From Ephydatia muelleri (taxonomy: Eukaryota; Porifera; Demospongiae; Spongillida; Spongillidae): a stretch of DNA of 64,000 nt. The stretch covers positions 13,424,365 to 13,488,364 of the forward strand of contig JABACO010000003.1 in the NCBI GenBank assembly GCA_013339895.1. The letters are read 5' to 3'. The translations under genes and the position numbers were made by a program. Below the pieces are notes generated by a model. That model did no database searches. It was not told where the DNA came from and worked only from the letters and a program-made list of their open reading frames with translations. Shown piece after piece: positions 25,101 through 40,100 of this stretch (the first letter of the stretch is position 1; every line of letters begins with the position of its first letter).

Positions 25101-28100
25101 ATTTGATGAGCGTTTTGTTCAAGTGACAGAGGCGATTAACAATTCCATCAACATTTGTGGATTTGTGAGCAGCTTGACTGGAATATGGAAAAGTAACCTT
25201 TCAGCAATACTCGTGATTAACAACAGCACAGCTAAAGGTTTGTTCTACTTGCATGTGAATCCCATGATACGATTAATTGTCGCCAGTTTGCATGTCGAGT
25301 TGCAAAGGAAGAGGTTTATACAATTTACATATTGCAATCTTAAGTAAATGCTACTTGTGATTTGTTCAAATAGAAAGGTCATATTGTAAGGTAACAGAAG
25401 GTGTGGCCAAAAACATTGCTATATCCAATTCAACAATTCGTCATAACTAATACCTATATTTGCTGTCAGCAATGAGTTCTGAAGGAATCGTGCAAGACTA
25501 CTTTAGGGCTACAAAAATGCATTGGTTCTAGTACCATGTTATTAAGTGTATCAATCATGTTTTAGGTATGGAGGACTACATCATTCCAAGTGATGCAATT
25601 GCATTTTCGTCGTGGACCAGTCCGAAAAGCACGAGATGGTGTGTCAACATCTTGATTATTGACGACAACATTGTTGAAGACTCGGAACAGTTGACACTGG
25701 AATTAGTGTCTACGAATCCTCTTGTCACTGTTCAGGAGAACTTTTCATTGGTCACAGTGAACATAACTGAGCAACCCACCGATTGTAAGTGGTGACATAA
25801 ATTGCCAAACCACGTGCTTTCCACCTTGTATCTTGTTATGCACTTTACTACGTATAGAGCATGCTGGAAATCAATCACCGTATTCTCTCCATCCAGATGT
25901 TGTGATAGAAATGCAGTACTCGTCATTGAGCGTCATTGAGAGCAATTCCACCGTAACAGTGTGCGCTGTGATCATCAGTGGCATTCTGGGGAAAAATGTA
26001 ACAGTTGTCATGGTCACCCACTCCATTACGGGTAAGAGATGATACATTGCATTGTGATGACGGCATGCTTCATCATTACTTTTCTGCGAAAGCCATTGAC
26101 AGGAAAGACTACATTGGTGGCAAATTCACACTCGTCTTCACATCTGGACAAACGGCAAATGGAAACAATTTGCAGTGCATCGATCTGGTTTTAATTGATG
26201 ACCACGAGTTTGAAAACCAGGAACGCCTTTTCATTGTGTTAAGCTCAACTCCGGAATTTGCTTCAGTTGTGAGAATATCACCCGCAAAGAAAGAACTTCT
26301 TGTAGTGATAAATGAAATCCCAACTACTGACAGTAAGTATAAAACTGTTATGAAGGGTGATGAGTTATTACGTTCTCTATCAGTTATTCAGATTGGAATG
26401 ATGGAATCATTTTACCAAGCAGTAGAAGGAGAGACACCATTTGTTACAATCTGTGCGGTCCTGTATCAGGGAGCACTGGCACGTGACTTGACAGTGATGC
26501 TGACGGTTCTCAACAGCACTGTAGGAGACACAGGTACAGTATTGATGATTTCAATTAGGTAGCGGTTGCTATGGAAATATGTTATTACCCCACCAGCAAT
26601 TTCGGGACGTGACTACATACTGCAATCCCAGACCCTTACCTTCGTGTACGATGAATCGAACAACATCAGCAGCACTCCTTGTGTGAATGTGACCATACTG
26701 GACGATCATTTTCCCGAGAATGATCTATATGTTACCCTCGGACTATCGGTGGCTTCTAATGACAGCAGTGATGTATTCGTAGGACCAGGAAAGAATCAGA
26801 CCACAATAAAGATTTTGGATGATGATCAAGGTTTGTGCTCGCACGAAAAGTTGGTATTCGTTATACATGTGCAACATCATTGCCTACGTATTGTCACGAT
26901 AAAAGTTCACTGATTATGTGCTACTTCCTATAGTGAATTGTGTGTGCAGATTATTACCTGAGTTATGTTCAAATGCACCGGAATCGGTTCTTCTGATTTT
27001 GTTATTGATGTGGGAAAATTGATTTCGAGAATGCACTTTTTTGTTTGGTTTCCCATCATATACATGCCAATTGTCGCACTTGTAGCAAGCCAATGAATAT
27101 TGCAGACTCAATGAATGTGTACAATATGAAAGAATCAATTGCGTTGATCATTCATTGAATTTTTACCCCATGTACCTCAGGAATCTTGGTTGGATTTGAT
27201 GAGCATTTTGTTCAAGTGACAGAGGCGATTAACAATTCCATCAACATATGTGGATTTGTGAGCAGCTTGACTGGAATATGGAAAAGTAACCTTTCAGCAA
27301 TACTCATGGTTGTCAACAGCACAGCTAAAGGTTTGTTCTACTTGTATGTGAATCCCATGATACGATTAAATATCGCCAGTTCGCATGTTGAGTTGCATGG
27401 GCAGAGGTTTATTCAACATAACGCAGTTTACGTATTGCAATCTTCAGTAAATGCTACTTGTAATACGTTCAAATAGAAGTCATTGCTACTCTATATCCAG
27501 TCCAACACTCTGTCAGGTTTGGTTAACTAATACCTATAAGTGCGGTCAGCAATGAGCTGAGGAATAGTGCAAGACTACTTTAGGGCTACAAAAATACATT
27601 GGTTCTAGTACCATGTTATTAAGTGTATCAATCATGTTTTAGGTATGGAGGACTACATCATTCCAAGTGATGCAATTACATTTTCGTCGTGGACCAGTCC
27701 GGAAAGCACGAGATGGTGTGTCAACATCTTGATTATTGACGACAACATTGTTGAAGACTCGGAACAATTGACACTGGAATTAGTGTCTATGAATCCTCTT
27801 GTCTCTGTTCAGGAGAACTTTTCATTGATCACAGTGAACATAACTGAGCAACCTACCGATTGTAAGTGGTGACATAAATTGCCAAACCATGTGCTTTCCA
27901 CCTTGTATCTTGTTATGCACTTTACGTATAGAGCATGCTGGAAATCAATCACCGTATTCTCTCCATCCAGATGTTGTAATAGAAATGCAGTACTCGTCAT
28001 TGAGCGTCATTGAGAGCAATTCCACCGTAACAGTGTGCGCTGTGATCACCAGTGGCATTCTGGGGAAAAATGTAACAGTTGTCATGGTCACCCACTCCAT

Positions 28101-31100
28101 TACGGGTAAGAGATTGTACATTGCATTGTGATGACGGCATGCTTCATCATTACTTTTCTGCTAAAGCCATTGACGGGAATGACTACGTTGGTGGCAATTT
28201 CACACTCGTCTTCACATCTGGACAAGCGGCAATTAGAAACAATTTGCAGTGCATCGATCTGGTCTTAATTGATGACCACGAGTTTGAAAACGAGGAACGC
28301 CTTTTCATTGTGTTAAGCTCAACTCCAGAATTTGCTACAGTTGTGAGATCATCACCCGCAAAGAAAGAACTTCTTGTACTGGTGGCTTCTAATGACAGCA
28401 GTGATTTATTCGTAGGACCTGGAAAAAATCAGACCACAATAAAGATTTTGGATGATGATCACGGTATGTGCACACACAAAGAGTTGGTATTCGTTATACA
28501 TGTGCAACATCATTGCCTGTATATTGTCGCGATAAAAGTTCACTGATCAAGTGCTACTTCCTGCAGATAATTACCTCAGTTATGTTACAATGCACCCAAA
28601 TCGGTTCTTATGATTCTGTTATTGATGTGGGCAAATTGATTTCGAGAATGCACTTTTTTGTTTTGTTTCTCTTCATATACATGCCAATTGTCCTATTTGG
28701 AGCAGGCCTATGAACATTGCAATCTCATAATGATTGTGTACAATATAAAAGAATCATTTGCGTTGGTCATTCATTGAATTCTTACCCCACGTACCTCAGG
28801 AATATTGGTTGGATTTAATGAGCGTTTTGTTCAAGTGACAGAGGCGATTAACAATTCCATCAACATTTGTGGATTTGTGAGCAGCTTGACTGGAATATGG
28901 AAAAGTAACCTTTCAGCAATACTCGTGGTTGTCAACAGCACAGCTAAAGGTTAGTTCTGCTTGCATATGAATCCCATCATAAGATTTCATATCGCCAATT
29001 TGCATGTCGAGTTGAAAGGGCAGAGGTTTGTTCAACAAAAAGCTGTTTAGATATTGCAATCTTCAGTAAATGCTACTTGTGATTCGTTCAAATAGAAAGG
29101 TCATATTGTGAGGTAACAGATGGTGTGGCAAAATTTATTGCTATATCCGGTCCAACAATTTGTCTGGTTTGGTTCACTTATACCTATATGTGCGGTCAGC
29201 AATGAGCTCAGGAATCGTGCAAGACTGCACTTTAGGACTACAAAAATACATTGGTTCTAATATCATGTTATTAAGTATATCAATCATGTTTTAGATATGG
29301 AGGACTACATCATTCCAAGTGATGCAATTACATTTTCGTCGTGGACCAGTCCAGAAAGCACGAGATGGTGTGTCAACATCTTGATTATTGACGACAACAT
29401 TGTTGAAGACACGGAACAGTTGACACTGGAATTAGTGTCTATGAATCCTCTTGTCACTGTTCAGGAGAACTTTTCATTGATCACAGTGAACATAACTGAG
29501 CAACCTACCGATTGTAAGTGGTGACATTAATTGCCAAACCACGTGCTTTCCACCTTGTATCTTGTTATACACTTTATGTATAGAGCATGCTGGCATTCAA
29601 TCACCGTATTTTCTCCATCCAGATGTTGTAATAGAATTGCAGTACTCGTCATTGAGCGTCATTGAGAGCAATTCCACCGTAACAGTGTGCGCTGTGATCA
29701 CCAGTGGCATTCTGGGGAAAAATGTAACAGTTGTCATGGTCACCCACTCCATTACGGGTAAGAGATTATACATTGCATTGTGATGACGGCATGCTTCATC
29801 ATTACTTTTCTGCTAAAGCATTTGACGGGAAAGACTACATTGGTGGCAATTTCACACTCGTCTTCACATCTGGACAAGCGGCAATTGGAAACCATTTACA
29901 GTGCATCAATCTGGTCTTAATTGATGACCACGAGTTTGAAAACGAGGAACGCCTTTTCATTGCGTTAAGCTCAACTCCGGAATGTGCTACAGTTGTGAGA
30001 ATATCACCCGCAAAGAAAGAACTTCTTGTACTGATAAATGAAATCCCAACTACTGACAGTAAGTATAAAACTGTTATGAAAGGATGATGAGTCATTACGT
30101 TCTCTATCAGTTATTCAGATTGGAATGATGGAATCATTTTACCGAGCAGTAGAAGGAGAGACACCATTTGTTACAATCTGTGCAGTCCTGTATCAGGGAG
30201 CACTGGCACGTGACTTGACAGTGATGCTGACGGTTCTCAACAGCACTGTAGGAGACACAGGTACAGTATTGATGATTTCAATTAGGTAGTGGTTGCTATG
30301 GAAATATGTTTGTACCCCACCAGCAATTTCGGGACGTGACTACATCCTGCAATCCCAGACCCTTACCTTCGTGTACGATGAATCGAACAACATCAGCAGC
30401 ACTCCTTGTGTGAATGTGACCATACTGGACGATCATTTTCCTGAGAATGATCTATATATTACCCTCGGACTATCGGTGGCATCTAATGACAGCAGTGATG
30501 TATTCGTAGGACCTAGAAAAAATCAGACCACAATAAAGATTTTGGATGATGATCACGGTATGTGCACGCACGAAGTGTTGGTATTGGTTATACATGAGCA
30601 ACATCATTGCCTGTATATTGTCGCGATAAAAGTTCACTGATCAAGTGCAACTTCCTATAGTGAATTGTGTGTGCAGATATTTACCTCAGTTATGTTACAA
30701 TGCACCTGAATCGGTTCTTCTGATTTTGTTATTGATGTGGGCAAATTGATTTCGAGAATGTGTTTGGTTTCCCGTCATATACATGCCAATTGTCCTATTT
30801 GGAGCAGGTCTATGAACATTGCAATCTCATAATGAATGTGTACAATATAAAAGAATCATTTGCGTTGGTCATTCATTGAATTTTTACCCCACGTACCTCA
30901 GGAATAATGGTTGGATTTGATGAGCGTTTTGTTCAAGTGACAGAGGCGATTAACAATTCCATCAACATTTGTGGATTTGTGGGCAGCTTGACTGGAATAT
31001 GGAAAAGTAACCTTTCAGCAATAATCGTGGTTGTCAAAGGCACATCTAAAGGTTTGTTCTACTTGCATGTGAATCCCATCATTCGATTCAGTATCGCCAG

Positions 31101-34100
31101 TTTGCATGTTGAGTTGCATGGGCAGAGGTTTATTCAACAAAAAGCAGTTTACATATTGCAATCTTCAGTAAATGCTACTTGTGATTCGTTCAAATAGAAG
31201 TCCAATCTTGTAAGGTAACAGAAGGTATGGCAAAAGATATTGCTACTGTATATCCAGTCCAACAATTTGTAGGGTTTGGTTAACTAATTAATACATAAAA
31301 GTGCGGTCAGCAATGAGCTCAGGAATAGTGCAAGACTACTTTAGGGCTACAAGAATACATTAGTTCTAGTACCATGTTATCAAGTGTATCAATCATGTTT
31401 TAGGTATGGAGGACTACATCATTCCAAGTGATGCAATTACATTTTCGTCGTGGACCAGTCCGGAAAGCACGAGATGGTGTGTCAACATCTTGATTATTGA
31501 CGACAACACTGTTGAAGACTCGGAACAGTTGACACTGGAATTAGTGTCTACAAATCAGCTTGTCTCTGTTCAGGAGAACTTTTCATTGATCACAGTGAAC
31601 ATAACTGAGCAACCCACCGATTGTAAGTGGTGACATAAATTGCCAAACCACGTGCTTTCCACCTTGTATCTTGTTATGCACTTTACTACGTATAGAGCAT
31701 GCTGGAAATCAATCACCGTATTCTCTCCATCCAGATGTTGTGATAGAAATGCAGTACTCGTCATTGAGCGTCATTGAGAGCAATTCCACCGTAACAGTGT
31801 GCGCTGCGATCACCAGTGGCATTCTGGGGAAAAATGTAACAGTTGTTATGGTCACCCACTCCATTACGGGTAAGAGATTATACATTGCATTGTGATGACG
31901 GCATGTTTCATCATTACTTTTCTGCTACAGCCATTGACGGGAAAGACTACGTTGGTGGCAATTTCACACTCGTCTTCACATCTGGACAAGCGGCAATTGG
32001 AAACCATTTGCAGTGCATCAATCTGGTCTTAATTGATGACCACGAGTTTGAAAACGAGGAACGACTTTTCATTGCGTTAAACTCAACTCCAGAATTTGCT
32101 ACAGTTGTGAGATTATCACCCGCAAAGAAAGAACTTCTTGTACTGATAAATGAAATCCCAACTACTGACAGTAAGTATAAAACTGTTATGAAAGGATGAT
32201 GAGTCATTACGTTCTCTATCAGTTATTCAGATTGGAATGATGGAATCTTTTTACCGAGCAGTAGAAGGAGAGACACCATTTGTTACAATCTGTGCGGTCC
32301 TGTATCAGGGAGCACTGGCACGTGACTTGACAGTGATGCTGACGGTTCTCAACAGCACTGTAGGAGACACAGGTACAGTATTGATGATTTCAATTAGGTA
32401 GCGATGGCTATGGAAATATGTTTGTACCCCACCAGCAATTTCGGGACTTGACTACATCCTGCAATTCCAGACCCTTACCTTCGTGTACGATGAATCGAAC
32501 AACATCAGCAGCACTCCTTGTGTGAATGTGACCATACTGGACGATCATTTTCCAGAGAATGATCTATATGTTACCCTCGGACTATCGGTGGCTTCTAATG
32601 ACAGCAGTGATGTATTCGTAGGACCAGGAAAGAATCAGACCACAATAAAGATTTTGGATGATGATCACGGTATGTGCACGCAGGAAGTTTTGATATTCAT
32701 TATACATGAGCAACATCATTGCCTGTATATTGTCGCGATAAAAGTTCACTGATCAAGTGATACTTCCTACCGTGAATTGTGTGTGCAGATATTTACCTCA
32801 GTTATGTTACAATGCACCTGAATCGGTTCTTCTGATTCTGTTATTGATGTGGGCAAATTGATTTCGAGAATGTGTTTGGTTTCCCGTCATATACATGCCA
32901 ATTGTCCTATTTGGAGCAGGTCTATGAACATTGCAATCTCATAATGAATGTGTACAATATAAAACAATCATTTGCATTGGTCATTCATTGAATTTTTACC
33001 CCACGTACCTCAGGAATATTGGTTGGATTTGATGAGCGTTTTGTTCAAGTAACAGAGGCGATTAACAATTCCATCAACATTTGTGGATTAGTGAGCAGCT
33101 TGACTGGAATATGGAAAAGTAACCTTTCAGCAATACTCATGGTTGTCAACAGCACAGCTAAAGGTTTGTTCTACTTGCATGTGAATCCCATCATTCGATT
33201 CAGTATCGCCAGTTTGCATGTTGAGTTGCATAGGCAGAGGTTTATTCAACAAAAAGCTGTTTACATATTGCAATCTTCAGTAAATGCTACTTGTGATTCG
33301 TTCAAATAGAAGTCCAATCTTGTAAGGTAACAGAAGGTATGGCAAAAGATATTGCTACTGTATATCCAGTCCAACAATTTGTAGGGTTTGGATAACTAAT
33401 TAATACATATAAGTGCAGTCAGCAATGAGCTCAGGAATAGTGCAAGACTACTTTAGGGCTACAAATATCTAGTACCATGTTATTAAGTGTATCAATCATG
33501 TTTTAGGTATGGAGGACTACATTATTCCAAGTGATGCAATTACATTTTCGTCGTGGACCAGTCCGGAAAGTACGAGATGGTGTGTCAACATCTTGATTAT
33601 TGACGACAACATTGTTGAAGACTCGGAACAGTTGACACTGGAATTAGTGTCTACAAATCAGCTTGTCTCTGTTCAGGAGAACTTTTCATTGATCACAGTG
33701 AACATAACTGAGCAACCTACCGATTGTAAGTGGTGACATAAATTGCCAAACCACGTGTTTTCCACCTTGTATCTTGTTATGCACTTTACTACGTATAGAG
33801 CATGCTGGAAATCAATCACCGTATTCTCTCCATCCAGATGTTGTAATAGAAATGCAGTACTCGTCATTGAGCGTCATTGAGAGCAATTCCACCGTAACAG
33901 TGTGCGCTGTGATCACCAGTGGCATTCTAGGGAAAAATGTAACAGTTGTCATGGTCACTCACTCCATTACGGGTAAGAGATTATACATTGCATTGTGATG
34001 ACGGCATGCTTCATCATTACTTTTCTGCTACAGCCATTGACAGGAAAGACTACGTTGGTGGCAATTTCACACTTGTCTTCTCATCTGGACAAGCGGCAAT

Positions 34101-37100
34101 TAGAAACAATTTGCAGTGCATCGATCTGGTCTTAATTGATGACCACGAGTTTGAAAACGAGGAACGCCTTTTCATTGCGTTAAGCTCAACTCCAGAATTT
34201 GCTACAGTTGTGAGAATATCACCCGCAAAGAAAGAACTTCTTGTACTGATAAATGAAATCCCAACTACTGACAGTAAGTATAAAATTGTTATGAAAGGAT
34301 GATGAGTCATTACATTCTCTATCAGTTATTCAGATTGGAATGATGGAATCATTTTACCGAGCAGTAGAAAAAGAGACACCATTTGTTACAATCTGTGCGG
34401 TCCTGTATCAGGGAGCATTGGCACGTGACTTGACAGTGATGCTGACGGTTCTCAACAGCACTGTAGGAGACACAGGTACAGTATTGATGATTTCAATTAG
34501 GTAGCGATGGCTATGGAAATATGCTTGTACCCCACCAGCAATTTCGGAACGTGACTACATCCTGCAATCCCAGACCCTCACCTTCGTGTATGATGAATCG
34601 AACAACATCAGCAGCACTCCTTGTGTGAATGTGACCATACTGGACGATCATTTTCCTGAGAATGATCTATATGTTACCCTCGGACTATCGGTGGCTTCTA
34701 ATGACAGCAGTGATGTATTCGTAGGACATGAACAAAATCAGACCACAATAAAGATTTTGGATGATGATCACGGTATGTGCACACACGAAGAGTTGGTATT
34801 CGTTATACATGTGCAACATCATTGCCTGTATATTGTCGCGATAAAAGTTCACTGATCAAGTGCAACTTCCTATAGTGAATTGTGTATGCAGATATTTACC
34901 TCAGTTATGATACAATGCACCCGAATCGGTTCTTCTGATTTTGTTATTGATGTGGGCAAATTGATTTCGAGAATGCACTTTTTTTTTGGTTTCCCGTCAT
35001 ATACATGCCAATTGTCCTATTTGGAGCAGGCCTATGAACATTGCAATCTCATAATGTATGTGTACAATGTAATAGAATCATTTGCGTTGTCATTCAATTT
35101 TACCCCACGTACCTCAGGAGTATTGGTTGGATTTGATGAGCGTTTTGTTCAAGTGACAGAGGCGATTAACAATTCCATCAACATTTGTGGATTTGTGAGC
35201 AGCTTGACTGGAATATGGAAAAGTAACCTTTCAGCAATAATCGTGGTTGTCAACAGCACAGCTAAAGGTTTGTTCTGCTTGCATGTGAATCCCATCATAC
35301 GATTAAATATCGCCAGTTTGCATGTTGAGTTGCATGGGCAGAGGTTTATTCAACAAGAAGCAGTTTACATATTGCAATCTTCAGTAAATGCTACTTGTGA
35401 TTCGTTCAAATAGAATTCATTGCTACTGTATATCCAGTCCAACAATTTTTCAGGTTTGGTTAACTATGTGCGGTCAGCAATGAGCTCAGGAAGAGTGCAA
35501 GACTCTTTAGGGCTACAATAATACATTGGTTCTAGTACCATGTTATAAAGTGTATCAATCATGTTGCAGATATGGAGGACTACATCATTCCAAGTGATGC
35601 AATTACATTTTCGTCGTGGACCAGTTCGGAAAGCACGAGATGGTGTGTCAACATCTTGATTATTGACGACAACACTGTTGAAGACTTGGAACAGTTGACA
35701 CTGGAATTAGTGTCTACCAATCCTCTTGTCACTGTTCAGGAGAACGTTTCATTGATCACAGTGAACATAACTGAACAACCTACCGATTGTAAGTGGAGAC
35801 ATAAAATGCCAAACCACGTGCTTTCCACCTTGTATCTTGTTATGCACTTTACGTATAGAGCATGCTGGCATTCAATCACCGTATTCTCTCCATCCAGATG
35901 TTGTAATAGAAATGCAGTACTCGTCATTGAGCGTCATTGAGAGCAATTCCACCGTAACAGTGTGCGCTGTGATCACCAGTGGCATTCTGGGGAAAAATGT
36001 AACAGTTGTCATGGTCACCCACTCCATTACGGGTAAGAGATTGTACATTGCATTGTGATGACGGCATGCTTCATCATTACTTTTCTGCTAAAGCATTTGA
36101 CGGGAAAGACTACATTGGTGGCAATTTCACACTCGTCTTCACATCTGGACAATCGGCTATTGGAAACATGTTGCAGTGCATCGATCTGGTCTTAATTGAT
36201 GACTACGAGTTTGAAAACGTGGAACGCCTTTTCATTGCATTAAGCACAACTCCAGAATTTGCTTCGGTTGTGAGAATATCACCCGCAAAGAAAGAACTTC
36301 TTCTATTGATCAATGAAATCCCAACTACTGACAGTATGTGTAAAACAGTTATGAAGGGTGATGAGTTATTATGTTCTCTATCAGTTATTCAGATTGGAAT
36401 GATGGAATCATTGTACCAAGCAGTAGAAGGAGAGACACCATTTGTTACAATCTGTGCGGTCCTGTATCAGGGAGCACTGGCACGTGACTTGACAGTGATG
36501 CTGACGGTTCTCAACAGCACTGTAGGAGACACAGGTACAGTATTGATGATTTCAATTACGTAGCGATGACTATGGAAATATGTTTGTACCCCACCAGCAA
36601 TATCGGGACATGACTACATCCTGCAATCCCAGACCCTTACCTTCGTGTACGATGAATCGAACAACATCAGCAGCACTCCTTGTGTGAATGTGACCATACT
36701 GGACAATCATTTTCCCAATAATGACCTTTATGTTACCCTCGGACTATCGGTGGCTTCTAATGACAGCAGTGATGTCTTTTTAGGACCAGGAAAGAATCAG
36801 ACCACAGTAAAGATTTTGGATGATGATCATGGTATGTGCACGAAGAGGTGTGAGTCGTTATACCAGTATCCATGTGCAACATCATTGCCTACGTATCTCA
36901 CGATCAAAGTTCACTGATCAAGTGCTACTTCCTATAAGTGAATAGTGTGCACAGACGCTTCCCTCAGATTCTGTTGCATGCACGAAGCATCTCCAGATTT
37001 TGGTGTTTTTGCCTTCATGTGTGCAAATTTGTATAGAGATAGCACTTTTTTTTCGTTTGGTTTCCCAACATATGCACGCCAAGTCCTATTAACATTGCAA

Positions 37101-40100
37101 AGCCTTTAAAAATGTGTACATATAAACAATTTGCTTACACGGTTCAAATATCCCACACACCTCAGGAATCTTGGTTGGATTTGATGAGCGTTCTGTTCAA
37201 GTGACGGAGGCGATTAACAATTCCATCAACATTTGTGGATTTGTGAGCAGCTTGACTGGAATATGGAAAAGTACCCTTTCAGCAATAGTCGTGGTTGTCA
37301 ACAGCACAGCAAAAGGTTTGTTTTGCTTGCATGTGAATCCCATCATACATTTAAATATCGCCAGTTTGCATGTTGAGTTGCATGAGCAGAGGTTTATTCA
37401 ACAAAAATCAGTTTACATATTGCAATCTTCAGTAAATTCTACTTGTAATTCGTTCAAATAGAATTCATTGCTACTGTGTATCTAGTCCAACAATTTTTCA
37501 GGATTGGTTAACTATGTGCGGTCAGCAATGAGCTCAGGAAGAGTGCAAGACTTCCTTAGGGCTACAAAAATACATTGGTTCTAGAACCATGTTATTAAGT
37601 GTATCAATCATGTTGCAGATATGGAGGACTACATCATTCCAAGTGATGCAATTACATTTTCGTCGTGGACCAGTTCGGAAAGCACGAGATGGTGTGTCAA
37701 CATCTTGATTATTGACGACAACACTGTTGAAGACTTGGAACAGTTGACACTGGAATTAGTGTCTACCAATCCTCTTGTCACTGTTCAGGAGAACGTTTCA
37801 TTGATCACAGTGAACATAACTGAACAACCTACCGATTGTAAGTGGAGACATAAAATGCCAAACCACGTGCTTTCCACCTTGTATCTTGTTATGCACTTTA
37901 CGTATAGAGCATGCTGGCATTCAATCACCGTATTCTCTCCATCCAGATGTTGTAATAGAAATGCAGTACTCGTCATTGAGCGTCATTGAGAGCAATTCCA
38001 CCGTAACAGTGTGCGCTGTGATCACCAGTGGCATTCTGGGGAAAAATGTAACAGTTGTCATGGTCACCCACTCCATTACGGGTAAGAGATTATACATTGC
38101 ATTGTGATGACGGCATGCTTCATCATTACTTTTCTGCTAAAGCATTTGACGGGAAAGACTACATTGGTGGCAATTTCACACTCGTCTTCACATCTGGACA
38201 AGCGGCAATTGGAAACCATTTACAGTGCATCAATCTGGTCTTAATTGATGACCACGCGTTTGAAAACGAGGAACGCCTTTTCATTGCGTTAAGCGCAACT
38301 CCGGAATTTGCTACAGTTGTGAGAATATCACCCGCTAAGAGAGAACTTCTTGTACTGATAAATGAAATCCCAACTACTGACAGTAAGTATAAAACTGTTA
38401 TGAAAGGATGATGAGTCATTACGTTCTCTATCAGTTATTCAAATTGGAATGATGGAATCATTTTACCGAGCAGTAGAAGGAGAGACACCATTTGTTACAA
38501 TCTGTGCGGTCCTGTATCAGGGAGCACTGGCACGTGACTTGACAGTGATGCTGACGGTTCTCAACAGCACTGTAGGAGACACAGGTACAGTATTGATGAT
38601 TTCAATTAGGTAGCGGTTGCTATGGAAGTATGTTTTTACCCCACCAGCAATTTCGGGACATGACTACATCCTGCAATCCCAGACCCTTACCTTCATGTAC
38701 GATGAATCGAACAACATCAGCAGCACTCCTTGTGTGAATGTGACCATACTGGACGATCATTTTCCCGAGAATAATCTATATGTTACCCTCGGACTATCGG
38801 TGGCTTCTAATGACAACAGTGATGTCTTTTTAGGACCAGGAAAAAATCAGACCACAATAAAGATTTTGGATGATGATCACGGTATGTGCACGCACGAAGT
38901 GTTGGTATTGGTTATACATGTGCATCATCATTGCCTGTATATTGTCGCGATAAAAGTTCACCGATCAAGTGCTACTTCCTATAGTGAATTGTGTATGCAG
39001 ATATTTACCTCAGTTATGTTGCAATGCACCCGAATCGGTTCTTCAGATTTTGTTATTGATGTGGGCAAATTGATTTCGAGAATTTGTTTGGTTTCCCGTC
39101 ATATACATGCCAATTGTCCTATTTGGAGCAGGCCTATGAACATTGCAATCTCATAATGAATGTGTACAATGTAAAAGAATCATTTGCGTTGTCATTCAAT
39201 TTTACCCCACGTACCTCAGGAGTATTGGTTGGATTTGATGAGCGTTTTGTTCAAGTGACAGAGGCGATTAACAATTCCATCAACATTTGTGGATTTGTGG
39301 GCAGCTTGACTGGAATATGGAAAAGTAACCTTTCAGCAATAATCGTGGTTGTCAACAGCACAGCTAAAGGTTTGTTCTGCTTGCATGTGAATCCCATCAT
39401 ACGATTAAATATCGCCAGTTTGCATGTTGAGTTGCATGGGCAGAGGTTTATTCAACAAGAAGCAGTTTACATTTTGCAATCTTCAGTAAATGCTACTTGT
39501 GATTCGTTCAAATAGAAGTCATTGCTACTGTATATCCAGTCCAACACTTTGTCAGCTTTGTGCGGTCAGCAATCAGCTCAGAAGGAGTGCAAGACTACTT
39601 TAGGGCTACAAACAGTCATTGGTTCTAGTACCATGTTTTTAAGAGTATCATTCATGTTTTAGATATAGAGGACTACATCATTCCAAGTGATGCAATTACA
39701 TTTTCATCGTGGATCAGTCCGGAAAGCACGAGATGGTGTGTCAACATCTTGATTATTGACGACAACATTGTTGAAGACTCGGAACAGTTGACACTGGAAT
39801 TAGTGTCTACGAATCCCCTTGTCACTGTTCAGGAGAACTTTTCGTTGGTCACAGTGAACATAACTGAGCAACCTACCGATTGTAAGTGGGGACATAAATT
39901 GCCGAACCACGTGCTTTCTACCTTGTATCTTGTTATGCACTTTACGTATAGAGCATGCTGGAAATCAATCACCATATTCTCTACATCCAGATGTTGTAAT
40001 AGAAATGCAGTACTCGTCATTGAGCGTCATTGAGAGCAATTCCACCGTAACAGTGTGCGCTGTGATCACCAGTGGCATTCTGGGGAAAAATGTAACAGTT

